Source: JAPPHA01 sp965220985 (GTDB lineage: Bacteria; Pseudomonadota; Alphaproteobacteria; Rhodobacterales; Rhodobacteraceae). From it: DNA of 64,000 nt. A program made the translations under genes and the position numbers. The first letter of the stretch is position 1. Each line of letters begins with the position of its first letter. This document shows, one piece after another, positions 44,424 through 53,051 of this stretch. A model generated the notes under the pieces. It saw only the letters and a program-made list of their open reading frames with translations. It ran no database searches and was not told the DNA's origin. Location of the stretch: positions 930,001 to 994,000 of the forward strand of contig OZ244854.1 in assembly GCA_965220985.1 (NCBI GenBank), given 5' to 3'.

Positions 44424-45069
44424 GCGTCGTTACGCCCTCTTCCCGTTTGTTCGGAACGCTTACAGGTTCGGCTCCGCGAAAACGACTCAGGCGGAGCGCA
44501 TCCGTAACGATCCTGTCAGATAGTCCACCTTTCGCCATGGCGGCATGTATCACATGTTCGCGCCCGAAAGCCAAACCCATTTCGGCTCCTGTCAGGCACC
44601 GGAACACGTAATGTGAACCTGCAAACCCGCCCTTTCCAAGCAATCTCGCCTGTTCGCGCGGCGAGCCGTCGCGCGCCTGAAGAACGATCCTGGCCTTTCC
44701 CGATCGCACAAGCGACCGGGTCTTTTCAAAACCCGACACGGTCGTTCCCGACTTTCTCGCCAGTGCAATCAACTCAACCACCCGATCCCGCAGCAATGCG
44801 TCGACCTCTTCGACGAGCGTCGGCGACACGTCGGTCGACATGCGCGCCGCCCGCGAAAACAGCCTCCGGCTGACCGCGCGCTGGAGGGTTTCCGCATCCG
44901 GCGAGACCCAGATGCCCCGTCCAGGCAATGTCCCTCGAACATCGGGCACGATCGCGCAATCCGGACCCACCACGAATCTGATCAGCGACGATCGCGGCAC
45001 CGACTCGCCGGTGACGATGCACCGTCTCATCGGGCACTGACGCTGCTTGCTCTTTCCTCCGCGAGTCAT
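44410..45069 (-). CDS. YlxR-type RNA-binding protein with L7Ae-like C-terminal domain
   Basis: The 219-residue protein joins an N-terminal YlxR (DUF448) domain, with MRRCIVTGE and GRGIWVSPD motifs, to a ribosomal L7Ae-like domain (VVELIALARKSGTTVSGFEK, GSHYVFRCL region). This fusion is common in alphaproteobacteria between nusA and infB. It probably binds RNA and acts with transcription termination or ribosome assembly. It starts 36 bases after nusA. Confidence 0.93.
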   Translation of the reverse strand: MTRGGKSKQRQCPMRRCIVTGESVPRSSLIRFVVGPDCAIVPDVRGTLPGRGIWVSPDAETLQRAVSRRLFSRAARMSTDVSPTLVEEVDALLRDRVVELIALARKSGTTVSGFEKTRSLVRSGKARIVLQARDGSPREQARLLGKGGFAGSHYVFRCLTGAEMGLAFGREHVIHAAMAKGGLSDRIVTDALRLSRFRGAEPVSVPNKREEGVTTHDRE

Positions 45070-45105
45070 GCCGCGCGTATCGCCTCGATATCGTCAGGTT
45101 TCGAT

Positions 45106-46722
45106 TCATCCGACGGCTTCGACTTCGTCAACCTGCTGCACGTCATCCATGGCCATTGCGGCATGGTAGTCCTCGTCGGTGACGATCCCGAGCTGATACC
45201 GGGCGCCCATCACCAGCTTGCGTGCTTCGAGCATCGTAACCTCGAACTCTTCGAGCAGGCCCTCTTCGGGCTCGACATCCTCGCCGGGCGCGACCTCTTC
45301 GCCTGCCAGCTCCCAATCGGCGAGCGTGGCAAACTCGTTGAGCGTCCTGATGCCGTTTCGGGCGAGCACGAGCAGCATCTGCGGGGTCAGCCCGCCGAAC
45401 TCGATCAGGTCCTGCTTGACGCCCAACGCCGACGCTTCCTCGAGGGTCTTGCGGTTGACCTCTTCGAGGAACTCGACCGCGCGGGCCTGCAACTCTTCGG
45501 CCGTGTCCTGATCAAAACCCTCGATCGCCACCAGTTCCTCGACCGGAACATAGGCGACCTCGTCGACGGAGCCGAATTCCTCCGAGACGAGCAACTGGGC
45601 GACCACTTCGTCGATGTTCAGCGCGCTCATGAATGCCTTGGTCTGCTCCACGAACTCTGCCTGGCGCCGCTCGGATTCCTGTCCCTCCGTCATGATGTCG
45701 ATGTCCAGCCCGGTCAGCTTGGAAGCCAGTCGGACATTCTGGCCCCAGCGTCCGATCGCGAACGACAGCTGGTCGTCGGGGACAACCACCTCGACCTGCT
45801 GCGAGCCCTCTTCCATCACCACCTTGGTGACAGCTGCCGGCTGCAGTGCGTTGACCAGGAACGTCGCCACGTCACCATTCCAGGGAATGATGTCGATCTT
45901 TTCGCCCTGGAGCTCGTTCACCACGGCCTGAACCCGCGATCCTCTCATCCCGACGCAGGCGCCGACCGGGTCGATCGAGCTGTCGTAGGAGATGACCCCG
46001 ATCTTTGCCCGCGACCCGGGATCGCGGGCCACGGCCATGATCTCGATGATTCCATCATAGATTTCAGGCACTTCCATGCGAAACAGTTCGGCCATGAATT
46101 CGTTTGCGGTCCGGGAGAGGAAGATCTGCGGCCCGCGCGTTTCCGCCCGGACGTCACGGATGTAGGCCCTGATTCGATCGCCGTTCCGGTAGACTTCCCG
46201 GTTGATCAGCTGGTCACGGCGGAGAACCGCCTCACCCCGGCCGATATCGACGACGACGTTTCCGTACTCGACACGCTTGACGATGCCGTTGATGACCTGA
46301 CCCTTGCGGTCCTTGAACTCCTCGTACTGTCGCTTGCGTTCGGCTTCCCGAACGAGTTGGAGAATGACCTGCTTGGACGCCTGGGCGGCAATCCTGCCCG
46401 GACGAAGCTGCGGCAGCTCTTCGCTCACGACATCCCCGGGCTTGGGATCGTCGAGAAACTGCCGGGCGTCGTTGACACCGATCTCGAGATAACGGTCCTC
46501 GACCTTTTCGACCACGGTGCGAACTCGCGTCAGGGTCGATTCGCCGGTCCGCCGATCGATTGACGAACGGATATCGAGTTCGGCGCCGTACCTGAGCTTG
46601 GCTTCGCGAATCTTCGACTCCTCGATCGCGCCGAACACCTCTTCGGGGTCGATCAGCTTTTCGCGGGCCACCGCATCGACAATCTGCAGCAGTTCGAGCC
46701 TGTTTGCACTCGTTGTGTTCAT
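45106..46722 (-). CDS. nusA: Transcription termination/antitermination protein NusA
   Basis: The 538-residue protein has the NusA N-terminal domain binding RNA polymerase, an S1 domain (VINGIVKRVEYGNVVVDIGRGE), two KH domains (PVGACVGMRGSRVQAVVNELQ; FAIGRWGQNVRLASKLTG) and C-terminal helix-hairpin-helix repeats (IEGFDQDTAEELQ and on) with an acidic end. It controls pausing, termination and antitermination. It overlaps rimP by four bases. The terminator-like hairpin in the operon leader is a possible target of its own activity. Confidence 0.97.
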   Translation of the reverse strand: MNTTSANRLELLQIVDAVAREKLIDPEEVFGAIEESKIREAKLRYGAELDIRSSIDRRTGESTLTRVRTVVEKVEDRYLEIGVNDARQFLDDPKPGDVVSEELPQLRPGRIAAQASKQVILQLVREAERKRQYEEFKDRKGQVINGIVKRVEYGNVVVDIGRGEAVLRRDQLINREVYRNGDRIRAYIRDVRAETRGPQIFLSRTANEFMAELFRMEVPEIYDGIIEIMAVARDPGSRAKIGVISYDSSIDPVGACVGMRGSRVQAVVNELQGEKIDIIPWNGDVATFLVNALQPAAVTKVVMEEGSQQVEVVVPDDQLSFAIGRWGQNVRLASKLTGLDIDIMTEGQESERRQAEFVEQTKAFMSALNIDEVVAQLLVSEEFGSVDEVAYVPVEELVAIEGFDQDTAEELQARAVEFLEEVNRKTLEEASALGVKQDLIEFGGLTPQMLLVLARNGIRTLNEFATLADWELAGEEVAPGEDVEPEEGLLEEFEVTMLEARKLVMGARYQLGIVTDEDYHAAMAMDDVQQVDEVEAVG

Positions 46723-47285
46723 CTTGACCTGTTCCTGTGTTCAGCATCGCTTGCCGCATCCGGCCCGGGTTTGGCCTTGCGGGAACGCGATGCCCCTTGA
46801 ATGTCCTCGTTGCTCATGCGCAGCCGCGCGCGTGCCACCATCTTGAAACCGACCCCGATCGTCCCCTCGGGTATCTCGAACAGGATTTCGTCATCCTCAA
46901 CCCCGCGGAGCGTTCCCTTGAAGCGACGCTGTCCGTCGATCGCCTCGATCGTCTCGATCATCGCGCCGTGCCCCGCCCAGGTTTCGAAATCCTTCATCCG
47001 GGTCAGCGGACGGTCGATCCCCGGGCTGGAAACTTCGAGCGTGTAGTCTCCCTCGATCGGATCCTCGACATCGAGCAAGGCCGAGAGCGCGTTCGAGATC
47101 GCGGCGCAGTCGTCGACATCGATGCCGCCTGTCGGACGATCCGCCATGACCTGCAGCCTGGTGGCGCCGCCGCTCATGAGGCGGATGCGAACCAGTTCAA
47201 ATCCCATGTGTTCCACCGCTGGCGCCACGATCCGGGCGATCCGTCGTTCGACGGCATTGCCGGCCACCAGCTCGAAATTCGCCAT
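46719..47285 (-). CDS. rimP: Ribosome maturation factor RimP
   Basis: The 188-residue protein has RimP features: RIVAPAVEHMGFELVRIRL, DVDDCAAISNALSALLD and LEVSSPGIDRPLTRMKDFETW, with a basic C-terminal tail. It helps mature the 30S ribosomal subunit. ATG at 47285 is chosen since the family starts at this point; a longer frame from 47330 would translate the hairpin region. The Shine-Dalgarno is weak (GGA five bases before). A terminator-like stem with a T tract ends only 15 bases upstream, inside the presumed leader. Confidence 0.93.
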   Translation of the reverse strand: MANFELVAGNAVERRIARIVAPAVEHMGFELVRIRLMSGGATRLQVMADRPTGGIDVDDCAAISNALSALLDVEDPIEGDYTLEVSSPGIDRPLTRMKDFETWAGHGAMIETIEAIDGQRRFKGTLRGVEDDEILFEIPEGTIGVGFKMVARARLRMSNEDIQGASRSRKAKPGPDAASDAEHRNRSR

Positions 47286-47300
47286 GCTGATCCGAGCAAC

Positions 47301-47323
47301 AAAAAAACGGGCCGCGGCCCGTT
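47301..47323 (-). terminator. Intrinsic-terminator-like element in the rimP leader (candidate attenuator)
   Basis: An 18-bp perfect palindrome at 47306-47323 (AACGGGCC, GC, GGCCCGTT) runs on the minus strand directly into seven T (47307-47301), the form of a strong intrinsic terminator. Only 15 bases separate it from the rimP ATG, too little room for a promoter, so rimP-nusA-infB transcripts must pass through it. A second hairpin (47345-47361) lies upstream. Confidence 0.8.
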
Positions 47324-47379
47324 GAATCATCTCTTGATGGAAGTCCGGGTTTGGACCCCGGTCAACCGCTGTCGATGCC

Positions 47380-47408
47380 CTCTAGCGATTCCCCGTCGTT
47401 CCTGTCAA
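47380..47408 (-). promoter_or_regulatory. Candidate promoter of the rimP-nusA-infB operon
   Basis: On the minus strand TTGACA (47408-47403) is followed after 17 bases by CTAGAG (47385-47380), close to alphaproteobacterial -10 elements of the CTANNN type. Transcription would begin near 47373 and give a leader of about 88 bases containing two hairpins before the rimP ATG. Confidence 0.5.
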
Positions 47409-47498
47409 GCGGAATTCGGCCCGTTCGGCCCCTTGGCCCACCCGATGCATGAACCGCATCGGGATGTCGGAATCGGCCTTTTGTCGCGCTTTTGTTCG

Positions 47499-48068
47499 TC
47501 AGCGGTGGGCGCCGTGATACTCCGGATTCGGCCGCTTGTCGGTCGCCGAAGAAATGCGGTTCGACATGTTGAAGAACCCGGCAACCGCCGCAATGTCCCA
47601 GATGTCGACATCCGAGAAACCGGCATCGCGAAGTTCCTGCCGATCGGATTCCTCGATAAGGTGGCTGTTCGTGGTCATCTTCGCCGCGAAATCCAGCATG
47701 GCCCGTTCGCGTGGGGACAATGGCGCCACCTTGTAGTTCATGACGAGCATCTCGCCGAGTTCGGGGTTGCCCGAAAGCTGTCGAACGGCAGCGCCATGCG
47801 CGACGAGACAGTAGTAGCAGCGGTTGAGCGACGACACGACGACGGCGATCATTTCCCGTTCCAGCTTGCTCAATCCGGAATCGGCCAGCATCAGGTGATT
47901 GTACATGCCGGTGAAGCCGTTCAGCTTGTCGATGTCATGGGCGTATGCCTTGAGGACGTTCGGCAAGAATCCGATCTTTTCGCGACAGATGTCGAAATAC
48001 TTCTGCGTTGCCTCGGGAAGCGGTTCGACCATCGGCAGATCGAGAGCAGTGACGTTGTCTTCACCCAT
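47499..48068 (-). CDS. AhpD-like/carboxymuconolactone decarboxylase-family peroxidase-related protein
   Basis: The 189-residue protein contains the AhpD-type active site CYYCLVAHGAAVRQL (Cys-x2-Cys with His three residues on) within an all-helical fold, preceded by LSKLEREMIAVVVSSLNR and ending in GFFNMSNRISSATDKRPN. Such proteins reduce peroxides with partner thiols or have unknown roles. AGGAG lies upstream of ATG 48068. It follows the GNAT gene by 14 bases. Confidence 0.88.
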   Translation of the reverse strand: MGEDNVTALDLPMVEPLPEATQKYFDICREKIGFLPNVLKAYAHDIDKLNGFTGMYNHLMLADSGLSKLEREMIAVVVSSLNRCYYCLVAHGAAVRQLSGNPELGEMLVMNYKVAPLSPRERAMLDFAAKMTTNSHLIEESDRQELRDAGFSDVDIWDIAAVAGFFNMSNRISSATDKRPNPEYHGAHR

Positions 48069-48082
48069 TGTTGAATCTCCTC

Positions 48083-48820
48083 TCATTCCGGACCCATCCG
48101 GTAGTGATAGTTGCCCGCGCGGGTCATTCCCAGCGAGCTGTAGAGCGCACAGGCGGTCCCGTTCGCCTGCGTGACGGCGAGCGCCAGGACACGGGCCGAT
48201 CGCCGCGCCGACCAACCGGCCGCTGCGGCCATCAATTGCCGGCCCATGCCGTTTCGCCTGAATTGCGGCCGAACATGGAGCGCATGCACCATCGCGATGC
48301 CGTCATGAATCGCCACAAAGACCGTGCCGGCCGGACGATCATGGGCTCTGCCCAGAATCCAGCTTCGCTCGCCCTGCACCCGTTTCATGACCGCGAGTCG
48401 CGATGCGCCGATCCCGCCTTCGTCCCAGATGCGGGTCTGAATCGCCAGCGGCAGATCGCCGAAGACCGCGTCGGGACCCACGGGTTCGCCAACCGCCAAC
48501 TCCTGCGACGAACCCGCGTAGAAATCCACCGGATCCACGACGCTGTACCCGCGTTCCTCCAGCGATCGGTCCAAGGCCGTCTCGCCCGGGCGGATCATGA
48601 ACAGGGGATGCTGACCGAGGCGAGACATCTCCTCTTCAGCTGTTCGAATGTCCGGCATGTCCGGGGCGTCGGCACGGGCGAGCGTTGCGGCCGAGACCCG
48701 CTTGCCACCGCCCTGGCCTTCGCGAATGTTCCATCCATCGAGGTTGCGCCGCGCCGCTGCCGGCCAGCTGAATTCCAGGGCGCTGAACAGCGCCGAGGGC
48801 CTGGGAACATCACCGCTCAT
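48083..48820 (-). CDS. GNAT family N-acetyltransferase
   Basis: The 245-residue protein has a variable N-terminal half and a C-terminal GNAT domain: AIHDGIAMVHALHVRPQFRR, GMGRQLMAAAAGW as the acetyl-CoA loop, and ANGTACALYSSLGM. It overlaps the MoaB/CinA-like gene upstream by four bases and precedes the AhpD-like gene. Acceptor unknown. Confidence 0.85.
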   Translation of the reverse strand: MSGDVPRPSALFSALEFSWPAAARRNLDGWNIREGQGGGKRVSAATLARADAPDMPDIRTAEEEMSRLGQHPLFMIRPGETALDRSLEERGYSVVDPVDFYAGSSQELAVGEPVGPDAVFGDLPLAIQTRIWDEGGIGASRLAVMKRVQGERSWILGRAHDRPAGTVFVAIHDGIAMVHALHVRPQFRRNGMGRQLMAAAAGWSARRSARVLALAVTQANGTACALYSSLGMTRAGNYHYRMGPE

Positions 48821-49548
48821 CGTCCACCACGATCCGCGAGACTGCGGACTTTGGCGCTTGCCCCTTCGACGCTCGCCGGATCGGTTCCGCGAACAACGAC
48901 ATTGCTCCCCGGAATTCCGTCGCCGAAATAAGGATAGGAACCGATCGACACCTCCGGATACTCGCCCGCGATTCTCTTCAAGTCACGGGCGATTTCACCT
49001 TCCGGCCGTTCGATGCGGGTCGAAATGGACACGAGCGGCTCTCCGCCGTCGATCGTTGAAAGCAGACCCTCGAGCATGGCTTCGAAGACGGCTGGAACAC
49101 CTGCCATGACGTGAACGTTCTCGATGGAATAGCCCGGCGCGCCGGAAATCGGGTTTGCAATGAGCTTGGCGCCGTCCGGCACCCTCGCCATGCGAAGCCG
49201 TTCGGGATTGAGATCTCTCTTGCCGCCCGGGTAGGCGGCAACCAGCGCCTCGAGGGCATCGTTGCGAACGTCGAGCCCGACACCGAAGGCGTGAGCGACG
49301 GCGTCGCTGGTGATGTCGTCATGCGTCGGTCCTATTCCGCCGCTGGTAAAGACGTGGTCGTAACGCTCGCGCAGCTGGTTGATCGCCCCGGCGATGTCCG
49401 CGATGGTGTCGGCAACGACCCGAGCTTCCCGCAGGTCGATCCCCGCCTGGAACAATCGCCCTGACAGCAGGTGCAAGTTGCTGTCTCGCGTCCGCCCGGT
49501 CAGAATCTCATCGCCGATGACCAGCATCGCGGCAGTCGGATTGGACAT
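48817..49548 (-). CDS. MoaB/CinA-type molybdopterin-binding-domain protein
   Basis: The 243-residue protein matches the N-terminal domain of CinA: LVIGDEILTGRTRDSN, TSGGIGPTHDDITSDAVA and NPISGAPGYSIENVHVMAGVP. It lacks the C-terminal nicotinamide-mononucleotide deamidase domain of full CinA. Its exact reaction is unknown; relatives are annotated as competence/damage-inducible protein A or molybdopterin-binding. It diverges from sfsA. Confidence 0.9.
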   Translation of the reverse strand: MSNPTAAMLVIGDEILTGRTRDSNLHLLSGRLFQAGIDLREARVVADTIADIAGAINQLRERYDHVFTSGGIGPTHDDITSDAVAHAFGVGLDVRNDALEALVAAYPGGKRDLNPERLRMARVPDGAKLIANPISGAPGYSIENVHVMAGVPAVFEAMLEGLLSTIDGGEPLVSISTRIERPEGEIARDLKRIAGEYPEVSIGSYPYFGDGIPGSNVVVRGTDPASVEGASAKVRSLADRGGR

Positions 49549-49657
49549 CGGCTACACCCTTGCGACGGTGACTTCCCACTCGAGAAAACGGCTTTGGTCA
49601 AGAAAGATGCAAACAGGGCCAGTTGCCACGGGTTGACGAGATTTCTATCATCGCCCG

Positions 49658-50383
49658 ATGGACTTCCAGACACCCCTGATTCCGGCCGTTCTCGAACGCA
49701 GATATAAACGGTTTCTCGCGGACGTCACCCTCGAAGACGGAACGAGCGTGACGGCCCATTGTGCCAATCCCGGTTCGATGCTCGGCCTCGCCACGCCTGG
49801 CTTGCGTGTCTGGCTCGAGCCGAACGACAACCCTCGTCGCAAGCTGCGCTACAGCTGGAAACTCCTCGAACTGGGCGCAGGACAGCTCGTCGGAATCGAC
49901 ACTTCGCTGCCGAACCGGCTGATGGCAGAAGTGTTCAGAAACAGGGAACTCCCCGAGTTGTCCGCCTATTCCGGGGTCCGGCCAGAAGTGCGTTACGGAG
50001 AGGCAAGTCGGGTGGATTTCCTTTTGAGCGAACCCGGGTTGACCGACGTCTATGTCGAGATCAAGAACGTGCATCTGAGCCGCGAGCCCGGGCTGGCGGA
50101 ATTTCCCGACAGTGTCACCTCCCGGGGCACGCGACATCTTGGCGAACTCGCGGCCGTCGCACGCAAGCGAGAGAGCCGCGCCGTCCTGATCTACGTGGTT
50201 CAGCGCACGGATTGCCACCGATTCCGACCTGCGGCGGATATCGATCCCGCCTACGCCGAAGCATGTGATGCTGCGCGGAAAGCAGGCGTTGACATGCTGT
50301 GCTATGGAACCGACATCACGACTCGGGCGATATCGCTCGGCCAAAGGTTGCGGTTTGATCCCGAGACAAGGGCCGGCGACTGA
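49658..50383 (+). CDS. sfsA: Sugar fermentation stimulation protein homologue SfsA
   Basis: The 241-residue protein has SfsA landmarks: RYKRFLADVTLEDG, AHCANPGSMLG, SRVDFLLSE, YVEIKNVHL and FPDSVTSRGTRHLGEL. These include an endonuclease-like Asp/Glu-x-Lys arrangement. The family is conserved but its biochemical role is uncertain; sequence features suggest a nuclease-like fold. It sits before map, a usual alphaproteobacterial order. Confidence 0.95.
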   Translation: MDFQTPLIPAVLERRYKRFLADVTLEDGTSVTAHCANPGSMLGLATPGLRVWLEPNDNPRRKLRYSWKLLELGAGQLVGIDTSLPNRLMAEVFRNRELPELSAYSGVRPEVRYGEASRVDFLLSEPGLTDVYVEIKNVHLSREPGLAEFPDSVTSRGTRHLGELAAVARKRESRAVLIYVVQRTDCHRFRPAADIDPAYAEACDAARKAGVDMLCYGTDITTRAISLGQRLRFDPETRAGD

Positions 50384-50437
50384 TCGCGAAAGGCCGGATT
50401 TCGACCGGCGACAGGGACATGCACAGGAGTTGCCACC

Positions 50438-51271
50438 GTGAGAGAATCGGGACAGCAAGGCGCTGATCGACGCCCCCGCGTCACACGGTCGGGAATTCCG
50501 ATCCATGTTCCGGAGGATTTCGAGGGCATGCGCCGGGCCGGGCGACTTGCGGCCGAAACCCTTGACATGATCGGCAACCATGTCGAGCCCGGCATCCGCA
50601 CGGACGAGCTTGATGTGCTTTGCAAGGAGTTCATGGAGAAACACGGGGCCGTTCCTGCGACGCTCGGTTATCGGGGCTACCCGAAGTCTTCGTGCATCTC
50701 GATCAATCACGTGGTGTGCCACGGCATTCCGTCCGAAAAACGGTTGCGGGACGGCGACATCCTCAACATCGACGTGACCTGCATTCTCGATGGATGGCAT
50801 GGTGACAGCTCGCGAATGTATGTTGCCGGCAAGGCTCGCAGAAAGGCGCTCAGGCTGATCAAGATCACCCATGACGCGCTGATGCTGGGCCTCGAGAAGG
50901 TTCGACCCGGCAACACCTTTGGCGACATCGGCGCCGCGATCCAGTCCCATGCTGAATCCAATCGGTGTTCGGTCGTTCGCGATTTTTGCGGACACGGGCT
51001 TGGCCGCGTGTTCCACGCGCCGCCCAACGTGCTTCACTTTGGCCGGAAAGGCACGGGCGACATCCTCGAAGAAGGCATGTTCTTCACGGTTGAACCGATG
51101 ATCAACGCGGGGCGGCCGCAAACGAAGATCCTCTCCGACGCCTGGACCGCGGTGACGCGCGATCGATCCCTTTCCGCGCAGTTCGAACACAGTATCGGGG
51201 TCACTGCCGACGGGTGCGAGATCTTCACGCTGTCGCCGGCAGGGGAGTTTTTTCCGTCGAACTCGCGGTGA
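50438..51271 (+). CDS. map: Methionine aminopeptidase, type I
   Basis: The 277-residue protein removes the initiator methionine from new proteins. It has the five metal ligands of the pita-bread fold: Asp in ILNIDVTCILDGWHGDSSRM (two Asp), His in FCGHGLGRVFH, Glu in MFFTVEPMIN, and Glu in AQFEHSIGV. GTG at 50438 follows AGGAG. The radC gene often found after map is not present here. Confidence 0.96.
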   Translation: MRESGQQGADRRPRVTRSGIPIHVPEDFEGMRRAGRLAAETLDMIGNHVEPGIRTDELDVLCKEFMEKHGAVPATLGYRGYPKSSCISINHVVCHGIPSEKRLRDGDILNIDVTCILDGWHGDSSRMYVAGKARRKALRLIKITHDALMLGLEKVRPGNTFGDIGAAIQSHAESNRCSVVRDFCGHGLGRVFHAPPNVLHFGRKGTGDILEEGMFFTVEPMINAGRPQTKILSDAWTAVTRDRSLSAQFEHSIGVTADGCEIFTLSPAGEFFPSNSR

Positions 51272-51666
51272 AGCGACGTAGCTTGTCCGCCGAAGGAGCC
51301 AAGACTGCGGCACCGTGACAAATTTGGCAGAAGAGGCATAACCCTCAGCAAGTCGGACACGGCTCGACTTCGTTCTCCCGCCAAATGCGGAAAGGACAAG
51401 TCCGATCGGAGCAAGACATGGGCGTGGCGTAGCGGCCGCGATCAGGTTCCGGCACTTCGCTCGAACATCTCGGAAATCTACTGATCTCCTGCAAGCATGT
51501 CCTGTGGCAACGAGAACTCACGATCCATGGCACCAAAGAGATTCCGCTTTGGCGGCGGCATTCCAACCGGGTTGCAAGTCCGCGAAGAACTGAACGGCGG
51601 CAGCCCCCTGAAGGGCACGTGACGCCCGCCAAGGAGAGCTCCTTGATAGGGCGAACGGACTCAGCG
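51272..51666. other. Gene-free region between convergent map and the desaturase
   Basis: Nearly 400 bases hold no convincing gene; frames seen are short and lack ribosome sites. A short near-palindrome (CAAGGAGAGCTCCTTG) lies about 22 bases before the desaturase stop. No T-rich terminator was seen. Confidence 0.5.
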
Positions 51667-52728
51667 TCAGTTCGGGTTGATCGGTGTTTGGGGCAGCGGG
51701 CGCGAGACGAAATGATCGGGGTTCGCCAGCTGCTGCCGAATGGCCGGTATCATCTCGGCGTAGCAGGCCCAAACGCTCGGATACGGCGGCGGACACTGAT
51801 CCCTGATCGCCTCGTGCAAGGCAGGCAGCCGGTGAAACGGCACCATCGGGAACATGTGGTGCTCTACGTGATAGTTCATGTTCATGTACAGGAACCTGAA
51901 GACCAGATTGGTGTGGAAGGTGCGACAGTTCTCCCGGTGATCCCTGCAGTTTTCTCGCAGCCCCGCATGCTGGGTGATGTTGAAGAACTGCGGGAAGAAG
52001 CCACCGTAGAATCTGGGCGTCACCACGAGGAGAATTGGCAACCAGCTCTGCCAGACCACTGCCGCCACGACTGTTGCACCGAACACCGCCACAAAGGCGC
52101 GCGAATTCCAGATGACCTTCCGGCGTTCCCCCTCGGGAATGAAGTGCTCGCCGTCCCCTTCGATCCGGCCGAGCGCATGCCGGCAAATGTTCCTGATCTG
52201 GACCCAACCCGAGACGATGAAGAAGAAATCGAGAAACAGCCGGGCCAGGTCCGCCGGCGACATGACCGCGATCTCGGGGTCGCGCCCGACATGAAGAGTG
52301 TCCGTGTGATGCCGCGTGTGGCTCCATCGCCAGTAGTACGGTTCATGAAGCGTCATGAAGCCGTTGAGCCAGTAGAGGACATCGTTGAGCCATCTGGTTC
52401 TGAACGGCGTGCCGTGACTCGTCTCATGAGCCTGATGATCGGACATGGAGTACATCACCCCATAGACGAGCAGAAACGGAACCGTCCACCAGCTGCCCCA
52501 TGTCAGGACCGCCCCTGTTCCTGAACCGATCAACAGAGCGCCCCAAATTCCGAAGTGAATCGCGGCCTCCCGGTTTGTCCGGCGCATCAACGACTTCATC
52601 TGTCGTCTTGGAACGGTCGCAGAAAACCACTGGTCTTCGACCTCGTCTTCGAAGCAGGATTCGTCGAGCGAGCGGGCGTTGTCCGCCTCGCCCACAAGTG
52701 CGTAACTCTTTGTCACCTTGGCACGCAT
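51667..52728 (-). CDS. Membrane fatty acid desaturase
   Basis: The 353-residue protein has the three histidine boxes of membrane desaturases: HETSH (101-105), HTRHH (137-141) and, near residue 300, HVEHH, which bind the di-iron centre, with hydrophobic helices between them. It would introduce a double bond into an acyl chain or hydroxylate a lipid or related substrate. AGGGGG lies seven bases before the ATG. The first 40 residues are acidic and variable. No electron donor gene is adjacent. Confidence 0.88.
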   Translation of the reverse strand: MRAKVTKSYALVGEADNARSLDESCFEDEVEDQWFSATVPRRQMKSLMRRTNREAAIHFGIWGALLIGSGTGAVLTWGSWWTVPFLLVYGVMYSMSDHQAHETSHGTPFRTRWLNDVLYWLNGFMTLHEPYYWRWSHTRHHTDTLHVGRDPEIAVMSPADLARLFLDFFFIVSGWVQIRNICRHALGRIEGDGEHFIPEGERRKVIWNSRAFVAVFGATVVAAVVWQSWLPILLVVTPRFYGGFFPQFFNITQHAGLRENCRDHRENCRTFHTNLVFRFLYMNMNYHVEHHMFPMVPFHRLPALHEAIRDQCPPPYPSVWACYAEMIPAIRQQLANPDHFVSRPLPQTPINPN

Positions 52729-53051
52729 CGAGATGCCCCCTCGGGAACGAAGTCGTCGCCTGAAATGGCCGGGCCTGCCACGTTGACGACGTCAGATAAT
52801 GCTCTTGCGAGAATTGGCCCAGTCCGGAGCACCGCTCGACACAAACCATATCGAAACCGGTCTGCAACGTCAAAAAAGGCAGAAATTCCAACACATGCGA
52901 TGCACAGCCAGTTGCTCGATGCACCGGGCCTCAGGTCACTTGTGCGTTTCGGACGAACCCGTGAGCCTGTTGTCACCGCTTGGGGCGTCGCCGGAGCATT
53001 GGCGGGACGCCGTCTCGCCCCCCCTGCATACCAATCGGGACGCCAACTCGA
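52729..53051. other. Upstream region of the desaturase gene with a small palindrome
   Basis: No gene seen in 323 bases. It should carry the desaturase promoter. An 11-bp palindrome, TGACGACGTCA, at 52784-52794 lies 56 bases upstream of the desaturase start and could be an operator; no regulator gene is nearby. Confidence 0.4.

Noticed and set aside
47331..47400. tRNA gene upstream of rimP, as with metY in enterobacteria.
   Set aside because: The region forms a hairpin around GGTCCAAACC but lacks a T-loop consensus and a cloverleaf.
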